Origin: an uncultured Collinsella sp. | Lineage (GTDB): Bacteria > Actinomycetota > Coriobacteriia > Coriobacteriales > Coriobacteriaceae | Length of the DNA: 20,652 nucleotides | NCBI GenBank assembly: GCA_938023705.1 | Contig: CALJDJ010000015.1 | Coordinates: 1-20,652, forward strand | Reading direction: 5' to 3' | In this document: positions 6,319 through 13,536 of the stretch, one piece after another | How positions within the stretch are numbered: the stretch's first letter is position 1 | Layout of the letters: every line of letters starts with the position of its first letter | Program-made: the position numbers and the translations under genes | The notes under the pieces: model-generated | The model's database searches: none | Told to the model about the DNA's origin: nothing | The model's input: only the letters and a program-made list of their open reading frames with translations

Positions 6319-7635
6319 ATGAAGAACGAAATGAGCAGAAGGCAGTTCCTGGGCTTTGCTGGTTCCGCGGCTGCGGTTCTTGGTCTGGGCCTCGTGGGCT
6401 GCGGTGGTTCTGCCGGCTCTGGCTCCTCTGCTTCTGGTGACGCTGCCGAGGTCTACTTCCTCCAGTTCAAGCCCGAGGTCGACAAGGAGTGGAAGGAGAT
6501 CGCCAAGGCGTACAAGAAGGAGAAGGGCGTCGAGGTCAAGATCGTGACCGCCGCCTCCAACACCTACGAGGAGAAGCTCAAGTCCGAGATGTCCAAGAGC
6601 TCCGCTCCGACGCTGTTCCAGGTCAACGGCCCCACCGGCCTTAAGAACTGGAAGGACTACTGCGCCGATCTTTCCGACACCAAGCTCCGCGGCGAGCTCA
6701 TCGACGACTCCCTGGCTCTGCAGTCCGACGGCAAGGATCTGGGTATCGACTGGGTTCAGGAGAGCTACGGCATCATTTACAACAAGGAGCTCCTCGAGAA
6801 GGCCGGCTACAAGGCCGAGGACATCAACTCCTTCGACAAGCTGAAGGCTTGCGCCGATGACATCCAGGCCCGCAAGGACGAGCTCGGCGTTGACGGTGCC
6901 TTCACTTCCGCCGGTATGGATGACTCCTCCAGCTGGCGCTACACCACGCACCTCGCCAACCTCCCGCTCTACTACGAGTTCGAGAAGGAGCACAATCAGG
7001 AGGACGACGAGATCAAGGGCGAGTATCTCGACAACTTTAAGCAGATCTTCGACCTGTACATCACCGACTCCACCTGCGATCCTTCGCAGCTCGCCTCCAA
7101 GACCGGTGACGACGCCACCAACGAGTTCGCAACCGGCAAGGCCGTCTTCTATCAGAACGGCTCTTGGGCCTACGCCGACCTCACCAAGGCCGGTATGACC
7201 GACGACCAGCTCGGCATGCTGCCGATCTACATCGGCGTCGACGGCGAGGAGAACCAGGGCCTGTGCTCCGGCGGCGAGAACTACTGGTGCGTCAGCTCCC
7301 AGGCTTCCGAGGATGCCCAGAAGGCCACCGAGGACTTCATGTATTGGTGCGTCACTTCTGACACCGCCACCAGCATCATCGCTGACAAGATGGGTCTGAC
7401 CGCCCCGTTCAAGAGCGCTAAGGAGACCACCAACGTCTTCTCTCAGCAGGCCGTTGCTATGGCCAAGGACGGCAAGAAGACCGTCGCTTGGGACTTCGTT
7501 TACATCCCCTCCGAGGAGTGGAAGAAGAACCTCAAGCAGGCTCTCATCGCTTATGCTGCCGACAACACCAAGTGGGACGGCGTCAAGAACGCCTTCGTCG
7601 ATGGCTGGAAGACCGAGAAGGCTGCTTCCGAGTAA
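6319..7635 (+). CDS. Sugar ABC transporter substrate-binding lipoprotein (family 1), Tat-type signal
   Basis: This is a 438-residue extracellular solute-binding protein of the maltose/oligosaccharide type (SBP_bac_1). The signal region has a twin-arginine motif SRRQFLG (6-12), a hydrophobic core, and lipobox LVGC with Cys28 as the lipidated residue, followed by a Gly/Ser linker. The mature part shows typical features: VYFLQFKPEVDKEWKEIAKAYKK near the N terminus, a DWVQESYGIIYNKELLEKAGY segment, NEFATGKAVFYQNGSWAY, and a final WDGVKNAFVDGWK. The ATG at 6319 is chosen over a GTG at 6301, because AAAGGGTGG lies just before it. Codons are almost all C- or G-ending, consistent with high expression. 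It is the first gene of the importer operon, followed by a strong hairpin. Maltodextrin specificity is inferred from the malQ/glgP neighbours only. Confidence 0.92.
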   Translation: MKNEMSRRQFLGFAGSAAAVLGLGLVGCGGSAGSGSSASGDAAEVYFLQFKPEVDKEWKEIAKAYKKEKGVEVKIVTAASNTYEEKLKSEMSKSSAPTLFQVNGPTGLKNWKDYCADLSDTKLRGELIDDSLALQSDGKDLGIDWVQESYGIIYNKELLEKAGYKAEDINSFDKLKACADDIQARKDELGVDGAFTSAGMDDSSSWRYTTHLANLPLYYEFEKEHNQEDDEIKGEYLDNFKQIFDLYITDSTCDPSQLASKTGDDATNEFATGKAVFYQNGSWAYADLTKAGMTDDQLGMLPIYIGVDGEENQGLCSGGENYWCVSSQASEDAQKATEDFMYWCVTSDTATSIIADKMGLTAPFKSAKETTNVFSQQAVAMAKDGKKTVAWDFVYIPSEEWKKNLKQALIAYAADNTKWDGVKNAFVDGWKTEKAASE

Positions 7636-7666
7636 GCAGTTGCTGCCCAAGCTATCTGATTAGCGA

Positions 7667-7702
7667 CAGGGGGCGGGCAGACGTAGGTTTGCCCGCCCCC
7701 TG
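7667..7702 (+). other. Intercistronic hairpin between binding protein and permease genes
   Basis: A perfect 13-bp stem CAGGGGGCGGGCA / TGCCCGCCCCCTG with a 10-nt loop lies 31 nt after the stop codon and is not followed by a T run. Such hairpins after binding-protein genes (as in the malE-malF region of enteric bacteria) protect the upstream mRNA and reduce downstream expression. That role is inferred here. Confidence 0.8.
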
Positions 7703-7722
7703 CATATTGAAAGGACCCTTCT

Positions 7723-8577
7723 ATGGGCAAAGCACTCAAGCGCTGGTGGCCGCTCTTTATGCTGCCCACGTGCCTGGCGTTTATGATCGGGTTCGTGATT
7801 CCCTTTATCCAGGGTTTCTATCTCTCGTTCTGCCAGTTTATTACCATCAATAACGCGCACTTTGTCGGTATCGAGAACTACGTGCGCGCGCTGTCCGATC
7901 CGCAGTTCTCCACGTCGTTCTTCTTTACGGTGGCGTTTGCCTTCCTGTCGACGGTGCTCATCAACGTGATCGCGCTGGCCATCGCGCAGGCGCTCACCCG
8001 CAAAGCGCTCAAGGGCACCAACATCTTCCGTACGATCTTCTTTATGCCTAACCTGATCGGCGGCATCGTGCTGGGCTACATTTGGCAGATTCTGATCAAC
8101 TGCCTGCTCTCCAACGTGGGTGCCCAGCTTATCGCCCTCAACTCCGCCGCTGGCTTCTGGGGCCTTATCATCCTGACCCTGTGGCAACAGGTCGGCTACA
8201 TGATGATCATCTACATCGCCGGTCTGCAGTCCATTCCGTCTGACTACATCGAGGCCGCCAAGGTCGATGGCGCTACGGCATGGCAGACGTTTTGGAAGGT
8301 TAAGATCCCCAACCTGATGCCGACCATCACCATCTGCCTGTTCCTGTCCATCACCAACGGCTTTAAGCTGTTCGACCAGAACCTCGCCCTTACCGGTGGC
8401 GCCCCGGCGCACTCCACCGAGATGCTCGCCCTGAACATCTACAACACGTTCTATTCGCGTGCTGGCATCGCATGGCAGGGCATCGGTCAGGCCAAGGCAG
8501 TTATCTTCTGCATCCTGGTTGTCGCTATTTCTATGATCCAGCTTAAGGCCACGAGGTCCAAGGAGGTGCAGCAGTAA
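7723..8577 (+). CDS. Sugar ABC transporter permease, MalF/UgpA type
   Basis: This 284-residue inner-membrane permease has about six transmembrane helices (first about 10-36, then about 65-92, 103-128, 144-166, 199-221 and 257-275). The EAA loop that docks on the ATPase is at 177-195 (EAAKVDGATAWQTFWKVKIP), typical of the MalF-like partner in family-1 sugar importers. It lacks the extra periplasmic P2 domain of enteric MalF, as is usual for Gram-positive proteins of this length. The ATG follows AAAGGA with 7-nt spacing. Its stop codon overlaps the start of the next permease by one base (TAATG), so the two are translationally coupled and work as a heterodimer. Confidence 0.93.
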   Translation: MGKALKRWWPLFMLPTCLAFMIGFVIPFIQGFYLSFCQFITINNAHFVGIENYVRALSDPQFSTSFFFTVAFAFLSTVLINVIALAIAQALTRKALKGTNIFRTIFFMPNLIGGIVLGYIWQILINCLLSNVGAQLIALNSAAGFWGLIILTLWQQVGYMMIIYIAGLQSIPSDYIEAAKVDGATAWQTFWKVKIPNLMPTITICLFLSITNGFKLFDQNLALTGGAPAHSTEMLALNIYNTFYSRAGIAWQGIGQAKAVIFCILVVAISMIQLKATRSKEVQQ

Positions 8578-9416
8578 TGAAACGCGATAAGGCTATCAAC
8601 CGCGCGCTCTCGATCTTCTTTACGATCCTGTCGCTCGCATGGATCTACCCCGTGTTCATGATTGCGCTCAATTCCTTTAAGAAAGCGACCGCAATCAGCA
8701 CCACCACGGCGTTCGATCTGCTCACGCCCGAGACGTTCAACGGCCTCGCAAACTACGTGCACGCTCTGAACGAGCAGGGCTTTGCCTCGGCGTTTATGTA
8801 CTCGCTTATCATCACGGTCACGTCGGTCGTGCTGATTCTGGTGTGCTGCTCCATGTGCGCTTGGTACGTGGTGCGCGTCAACAGCAAGATCTCGAACTTC
8901 TTCTATTACCTGTTCGTCTTCTCGATGGTCGTACCGTTCCAGATGCTCATGTTCACGCTGTCCAACCTCGCGGACCGCATCGGCTTTAACACGCCGTTTA
9001 ACATCTGCTTCATCTACCTTGGTTTTGGCGCGGGCCTCGCGGTCTTTATGTTCGCCGGCTTCGTCAAGAACATCCCGCTCGAGATTGAGGAAGCGGCCAT
9101 GATCGACGGCTGCAACCCGGTCCAAGTGTTCTTTAAGATCGTCCTTCCCATTATGAAGCCCACCTATCTTTCGGTCGGCATCCTTGAGACCATGTGGGTC
9201 TGGAACGACTATCTGCTGCCCTACCTTACGCTCGACTCCACCAAGTACAAGACCATTCCTATCTTGATCCAGTACTTCCGTGGCGGCTATGGCCACGTCG
9301 AGCTCGGCCCCATGATGGCGTGCATCATGATGGTCGTCATCCCCATCGTCATCATGTACATCTTCTGCCAGAAGTACATCATCGACGGTGTGGTGGCAGG
9401 TGCCGTCAAGGGCTGA
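8577..9416 (+). CDS. Sugar ABC transporter permease, MalG/UgpE type
   Basis: This 279-residue membrane protein has about six transmembrane helices and the EAA loop at 172-190 (EEAAMIDGCNPVQVFFKIVLP). The C terminus, IIDGVVAGAVKG, is the typical ending of MalG-type permeases, which contacts the ATPase. A strong AGGAGG ribosome site (8561-8566) lies inside the end of the preceding gene, and the start codon overlaps the upstream stop (TAATG). It pairs with the preceding permease to form the transmembrane channel of the importer. Nothing unusual is seen. Confidence 0.94.
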   Translation: MKRDKAINRALSIFFTILSLAWIYPVFMIALNSFKKATAISTTTAFDLLTPETFNGLANYVHALNEQGFASAFMYSLIITVTSVVLILVCCSMCAWYVVRVNSKISNFFYYLFVFSMVVPFQMLMFTLSNLADRIGFNTPFNICFIYLGFGAGLAVFMFAGFVKNIPLEIEEAAMIDGCNPVQVFFKIVLPIMKPTYLSVGILETMWVWNDYLLPYLTLDSTKYKTIPILIQYFRGGYGHVELGPMMACIMMVVIPIVIMYIFCQKYIIDGVVAGAVKG

Positions 9417-9441
9417 TGCCGTAACTGTTTTGCAAGTTTTG

Positions 9442-9466
9442 GCGGCGCCTCTCAGCGCGGCGCCGC
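9442..9466 (+). other. Intercistronic hairpin before the ATPase gene
   Basis: An 8-bp perfect stem GCGGCGCC / GGCGCCGC with a 9-nt loop sits between the second permease and the ATPase gene, with no T run. It is likely an mRNA-stability or processing element rather than a terminator. Confidence 0.6.
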
Positions 9467-9484
9467 GTATCGAAAGGTAAAGAC

Positions 9485-10684
9485 ATGGCCGAGATCGTTC
9501 TCAAACATGTTCAGAAGGTGTATCCCAACAACGAGTCAAAAAAGAAGGGCTTCTTTGGCAAAAAGAAGAAGACCGAGGAGAAGAAGCACAACCTCAAGGT
9601 TACCGAGGACGGTGTGCTCGCTGTAGAGGACTTCAACCTCACCGTTCACGACCAGGAGTTCATCGTCCTCGTTGGCCCTTCTGGCTGCGGTAAGTCCACG
9701 ACGATGCGCATGGTCGCCGGCCTGGAGGACATCACCTCCGGCGATGTGTTCATCGATGGCAAGCGCGTCAACGACGTGGCGCCCAAGGACCGCGACATCG
9801 CCATGGTGTTCCAGAGTTATGCTCTGTACCCCAATATGACGGTGTACGAGAACATGGCGTTTACGCTTGAGCTCAAGAAGGTCCCCAAGGACGAGATCGA
9901 CCGCAAGGTTCGCTCCGCTGCCGAGATCCTGGGTATTACCGAGTACCTCGACCGTAAGCCCAAGGCGCTCTCTGGCGGCCAGCGCCAGCGCGTCGCCATC
10001 GGCCGCGCCATCGTGCGTGACCCCAAGGTCTTCCTGATGGACGAGCCGCTGTCCAACCTGGATGCCAAGCTTCGTAACCAGATGCGCGCCGAGCTCATTA
10101 AGCTGCGTCACGAGATCAAGGGCACCTTCATCTACGTTACCCACGACCAGACCGAGGCTATGACCCTCGGCGACCGCATCGTGGTCATGAAGGACGGCGT
10201 CGTCCAGCAGATCGCCACGCCGCAGGAGGTCTTCAACCATCCCGCGAACATCTTCGTCGCCGGCTTCATCGGCGTGCCGCAGATGAACTTCTTCGATGCC
10301 CAGCTGGTGCGCTCGGGCAACGGCTTTACTGTCAAGACCGAGGATATGAACGTGGCGCTCGCCCCGGAGACTTGCGCTCAGCTTGCCCTCAACTGGGACG
10401 GCGGCGACGTGAAGGAGATTACGGCCGGCGTGCGCCCCGAGCAGATCCTGCTTGCCGACAAGGGCGAGGAGGGTGCGCTCCAGGGCACCGTCGAGGTGAC
10501 CGAGCTCATGGGCTCGACCGAGCATGTCCACGTGACCGCTCCCGACGGCCAGTTTGTCCTGATTATCCCCGTCGTCGACCTCGAGGCCAAGGGCGCGCTC
10601 AAGGCTGGCGACCCCATCTGGTTCAAGTTCGAGAAGAACGCGACTCATCTCTTCGATAAGGTGTCTGGCAAGAACCTTATCTAG
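9485..10684 (+). CDS. Sugar ABC transporter ATPase, MalK/MsmK/UgpC type
   Basis: This 399-residue ATP-binding protein energises the importer. Motifs: Walker A GPSGCGKST (64-72), Q-loop Gln110, signature LSGGQ (162-166), Walker B FLMDEP (183-188), and switch His220 (VTHDQTEAMTLGD). A TOBE-type C-terminal domain follows from about 240, with PEQILL near 320 typical of MsmK-like proteins that may serve several importers. Between beta-strands of the N-terminal region is a lysine-rich insert (about 15-43, with KKKGFFGKKKKTEEKK), longer than in enteric MalK; similar inserts occur in other Gram-positive homologues as far as I recall. GAAAGG precedes the ATG. It is the last gene of the operon and is followed by a terminator. 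Confidence 0.95.
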   Translation: MAEIVLKHVQKVYPNNESKKKGFFGKKKKTEEKKHNLKVTEDGVLAVEDFNLTVHDQEFIVLVGPSGCGKSTTMRMVAGLEDITSGDVFIDGKRVNDVAPKDRDIAMVFQSYALYPNMTVYENMAFTLELKKVPKDEIDRKVRSAAEILGITEYLDRKPKALSGGQRQRVAIGRAIVRDPKVFLMDEPLSNLDAKLRNQMRAELIKLRHEIKGTFIYVTHDQTEAMTLGDRIVVMKDGVVQQIATPQEVFNHPANIFVAGFIGVPQMNFFDAQLVRSGNGFTVKTEDMNVALAPETCAQLALNWDGGDVKEITAGVRPEQILLADKGEEGALQGTVEVTELMGSTEHVHVTAPDGQFVLIIPVVDLEAKGALKAGDPIWFKFEKNATHLFDKVSGKNLI

Positions 10685-10752
10685 GCCCGGTGCATCCAGG
10701 CCCTCCCTTTGGGCGACTGCGGCTTTGCCATCCTTTTGCCGCGGTCACATAT
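10685..10752. other. 3' region of ABC operon before terminator
   Basis: This short gap has a weak GCGGC ... GCCGC hairpin (around 10718-10736). No gene is seen. Confidence 0.35.
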
Positions 10753-10796
10753 AAGGCTCCCCTCCCGTCCACTGGGCGAGAGGGGAGCCTTTCTTT
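10753..10796 (+). terminator. Terminator of the ABC operon
   Basis: AAGGCTCCCCT (10753-10763) pairs perfectly with AGGGGAGCCTT (10781-10791), followed by TCTTT. It ends the importer operon. Confidence 0.9.
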
Positions 10797-10823
10797 GTGT
10801 TGGGACTGTCTGACCGGTCGTTT

Positions 10824-11041
10824 GTCTCGATCTGTAACGGATAGGGCCGATTTCGGACGTTAGATGTTACAGATCGAGACGGTTCCGCTGAGCTAACCAT
10901 TTCATCTAAATCTGTAACACCAAAGGCGAATTTCACCTGCTAGATGTTACAGATTGAGATAAACCCGAGGGGAGGGGCCGGTATGTCTCAATCTGTAACG
11001 GCTGGGACCGTTTTGGTTGAGTAATTGCTACGGATCGAGAT
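10824..11041. repeat. Array of three palindromic repeats, ~80-bp period
   Basis: Three units start at 10824, 10904 and 10985 (spacing 80 and 81). Each has a 15-nt left arm, a 27-nt middle and a 15-nt right arm that is its inverted copy. Unit 1 (10824-10880) is perfect: GTCTCGATCTGTAAC and GTTACAGATCGAGAC. Unit 2 (10904-10960) has 14 of 15 pairs. Unit 3 (10985-11041) is the most decayed (GCTACGGATCGAGAT on the right). The middles are the same length but only loosely similar; the 23-24-nt spacers are unrelated. No open frame is convincing. The array lies between the converging ABC and glgP transcripts and outside both terminators on the + side. Confidence 0.85.
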
Positions 11042-11080
11042 TGTTTGGCCGAGTCGGATCACAGGGTAACGTGCGGGCAC

Positions 11081-11113
11081 AAAAAACGGAGCCGTGTTGC
11101 CACGACTCCGTTT
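11081..11113 (-). terminator. Terminator of glgP
   Basis: On the minus strand AAACGGAG ... CTCCGTTT (stem 11084-11091 / 11106-11113, extended by CGTG/CACG) is followed by a T run (TTTTTTG). It lies 28 nt after the glgP stop codon. Confidence 0.9.
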
Positions 11114-11140
11114 CTCAAGAGGATGGGTAAGGGGAATGAG

Positions 11141-13408
11141 CTAGCTCAGGTGCCAAATCTCGTCGTTGTACTGGGAGATCGTACGGTCGGACGAGAAGGT
11201 GCCGGCGTTGGCGATATTGATGAGCGCCTTGCGCATCCAGGCGTCCTGGTCCTCGTAGTCGGCCAGCACGCGCTCCTTGGTCTGGATGTACTCCTCAATG
11301 TCGAGCAGGGCCATAAACCAGTCCTTGCCCTTAATGTCGTCGTGCAGGCGCTGCAGGCGCTCGGCGTTGCCGGTTGCCATAAAGGCCGGGTTGGTGATGA
11401 AGTCCACCAGCAGTTTAATGCCGGGCTTGCGGTAGAGCGCACCGGCGTTGTAGGTGCCGTCGGCGTAGAGCTGCTCGACCTGTTTGGACGAGGCACCAAA
11501 GGTATAGATGTTCTCGTCGCCCACGAGCTCGGCAATCTCCACGTTGGCACCGTCGAGCGTGCACAGGGTTAGGGCGCCGTTGAGCATGAACTTCATGTTG
11601 GAGGTGCCGCTCGCCTCCTTGGAGGCCAGGCTGATCTGCTCGGAGATGTCAGCGGCGGGGATCACGCGCTCGGCGGCGGTGACGTTGTAGTTCTCAATCA
11701 TGACAACCTGCAGGTAGGGAGCCACGTCGGGGTCGTTTGCAATCCACTGCGACAGCGTCAGGATCAGATGGATGATGTCCTGCGCGATAGTGTAGGCAGG
11801 CGCCGCCTTGCCGCCAAAGATGATGGTGACAGGGTGCTTAGGCCTGTTGCCGTTCTTGATATCGAAGTACTTCCAGATGATGTAGAGCGCGAGCATCTGC
11901 TGACGCTTGTACTCGTGGATGCGCTTGACCTGGACGTCGATGATGGCGTTGGAGGGAATGGTCACGCCCTGCTCGAGCGCCATGAACTGGCGCATGATGG
12001 CCTTGGCCTCGATCTTGGTGGCGGCCAGGCGCTCAAGAACATCCTTATCGTCGGCGAAGTTGGCGAGTTTGCTCAGATCGCCGGTGCTGCGCCAGTCGGT
12101 GCCGATCACATCGTCGAGCAGGCTGGCGAGCGCAGGGTTGGCCCCATGGATCCAGCGGCGGAAGGTGATGCCGTTGGTCTTGTTGGAGAACTTCTCGGGA
12201 TAGATCTCGTAGAACGGATGAAGCTCGGTGTCCTCCAGGATCTTGGTGTGGAGTGCGGCTACGCCGTTGATGGAGAAGCCAAAGTGGATGTCCATGTGGG
12301 CCATGTGGACGGTGTCGTGCTCGTCGATGATGGCGACGCGCGGGTCATCGTGCTCGGCTTTCGCGATCTCATCGAGCTTGACGATAATGTCGGCGATGGC
12401 AGGGGAGACCTTCTGCAGGCTGACGAGCGGCCACTTCTCGAGCGCCTCGGCAAGAATCGTGTGGTTAGTGTAGGCGACCATGGAGCGTACGATGGTCACG
12501 GCCTCGTCAAACTCGATGCCATGCTCGGTGGTGAGCAAGCGAATGAGCTCGGGGATGACCATGGTGGGGTGCGTGTCGTTAATTTGGACCACGGCGTAGT
12601 CGGCCAGATCGTGCAGGTTGCTGCCGCGCTCGATGGCCTCGTCGATCAGGAGCTGGGCGGCGTTGCTCACCATGAAGTATTCCTGGTAGATGCGAAGCAG
12701 GCGGCCCTGCTCGTCGGAATCGTCGGGGTAGAGGAACAAGGTGAGGTTCTTGGCGATCTCGGTCTTGTCGAAGTCGATGGAGCTGCCGGGGACCAGGCCG
12801 TCGTCGACGCTCGCCAGGTCGAACAGGCGCAGACGGTTCTTGGTGGGCTGGCCGTAACCGGGCACGTCGATGTTGACGAGCTTGGAGGTAACGGCAAAAT
12901 CGCCGAACTCGACGGTGTAGGAGCGGTCGTCGTCGACTAGGATGTCCTGCTCACCGAGCCACTCGTCGGGGACGGCCTTCTGCTGGTTGTCGACAAAGCG
13001 CTGACGGAACAGGCCGTAGTGATAGTTGAGGCCCACCCCATCGCCGGTCAAGCCCAGCGTGGCGATGGAATCCAGGAAGCATGCGGCCAGGCGGCCCAGG
13101 CCGCCGTTGCCGAGCGACGGCTCGACCTCGAATTCCTCGATCTTGTTGAGGTCGTGGCCTGCGGCGGTGAGCTGGTCCTTAACCTCGTCGTAGATGCCGA
13201 GGTCGATCATGTTGTTGATGAGCAGCTTGCCGATCAAAAATTCGGCGGAAATGTAATAGAGCTTTTTCTTGCCGTTGTTGAGCGGGCAGGCGGCGGAGCG
13301 CTCCTGCACGAGTTTGACCAGCAGCTTGTAAATGCGACGGTCGTCGAGCTGCTCGAGCGAGGTGCCAAAAGACTGCTCGGCGAGTTCCATGAGGTTAATT
13401 TGGGGCAT
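11141..13408 (-). CDS. glgP: Glycogen/maltodextrin phosphorylase
   Basis: This 755-residue GT35 alpha-glucan phosphorylase releases glucose-1-phosphate from alpha-1,4-glucans using phosphate and pyridoxal phosphate. Visible signatures: EPSLGNGGLGRLAAC (96-110), NDTHP (277-281), the substrate-loop SNKTNGITFRRW (408-419), QVKRIHEYKRQ (493-503), GGKAAPAY (532-539), and the cofactor motif EASGTSNMKFMLNG with the PLP lysine at 606. The length is close to the usual ~750-800. The ATG at 13408 follows AGGAGG by 5 nt; a longer upstream frame has no ribosome site and would overlap malQ. It sits downstream of malQ on the same strand, with a GC hairpin between. MalQ plus this enzyme is the standard cytoplasmic route for maltodextrins, so maltodextrin phosphorylase (malP-like) is an equally good name. 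Confidence 0.96.
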   Translation of the reverse strand: MPQINLMELAEQSFGTSLEQLDDRRIYKLLVKLVQERSAACPLNNGKKKLYYISAEFLIGKLLINNMIDLGIYDEVKDQLTAAGHDLNKIEEFEVEPSLGNGGLGRLAACFLDSIATLGLTGDGVGLNYHYGLFRQRFVDNQQKAVPDEWLGEQDILVDDDRSYTVEFGDFAVTSKLVNIDVPGYGQPTKNRLRLFDLASVDDGLVPGSSIDFDKTEIAKNLTLFLYPDDSDEQGRLLRIYQEYFMVSNAAQLLIDEAIERGSNLHDLADYAVVQINDTHPTMVIPELIRLLTTEHGIEFDEAVTIVRSMVAYTNHTILAEALEKWPLVSLQKVSPAIADIIVKLDEIAKAEHDDPRVAIIDEHDTVHMAHMDIHFGFSINGVAALHTKILEDTELHPFYEIYPEKFSNKTNGITFRRWIHGANPALASLLDDVIGTDWRSTGDLSKLANFADDKDVLERLAATKIEAKAIMRQFMALEQGVTIPSNAIIDVQVKRIHEYKRQQMLALYIIWKYFDIKNGNRPKHPVTIIFGGKAAPAYTIAQDIIHLILTLSQWIANDPDVAPYLQVVMIENYNVTAAERVIPAADISEQISLASKEASGTSNMKFMLNGALTLCTLDGANVEIAELVGDENIYTFGASSKQVEQLYADGTYNAGALYRKPGIKLLVDFITNPAFMATGNAERLQRLHDDIKGKDWFMALLDIEEYIQTKERVLADYEDQDAWMRKALINIANAGTFSSDRTISQYNDEIWHLS

Positions 13409-13417
13409 GTTTCCTCC

Positions 13418-13435
13418 TGTAATGGGTTGATTACA
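13418..13435. promoter_or_regulatory. Inverted repeat at the glgP ribosome binding site
   Basis: TGTAAT-GGGTTG-ATTACA (6-bp arms) directly abuts the AGGAGG site of glgP. It could be an operator or a small RNA hairpin limiting ribosome access. It may also be chance. Confidence 0.3.
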
Positions 13436-13455
13436 TGTCTGCAATTCATAAGAAT

Positions 13456-13489
13456 CCCGCGCGAGGGGATTGGGGCGGCCTCGCGCGGG
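13456..13489 (-). other. Intercistronic hairpin between malQ and glgP
   Basis: A perfect 11-bp stem CCCGCGCGAGG / CCTCGCGCGGG with a 12-nt loop lies in the 128-nt gap between malQ and glgP. On the minus strand it is followed by ATTCTTATG rather than a clear T run, so it looks like an mRNA-stability hairpin or leaky terminator. Confidence 0.7.
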
Positions 13490-13536
13490 TAAGCAAGCGC
13501 GTCCGCACGGTGGGGAGGGGTCGGGCGCGGTAGCTC

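Noticed and set aside
10824..11041. CRISPR array
   Set aside because: Only three units, each a split palindrome with a 27-nt middle, spacing of 80 bp, degenerate arms and no cas genes nearby.
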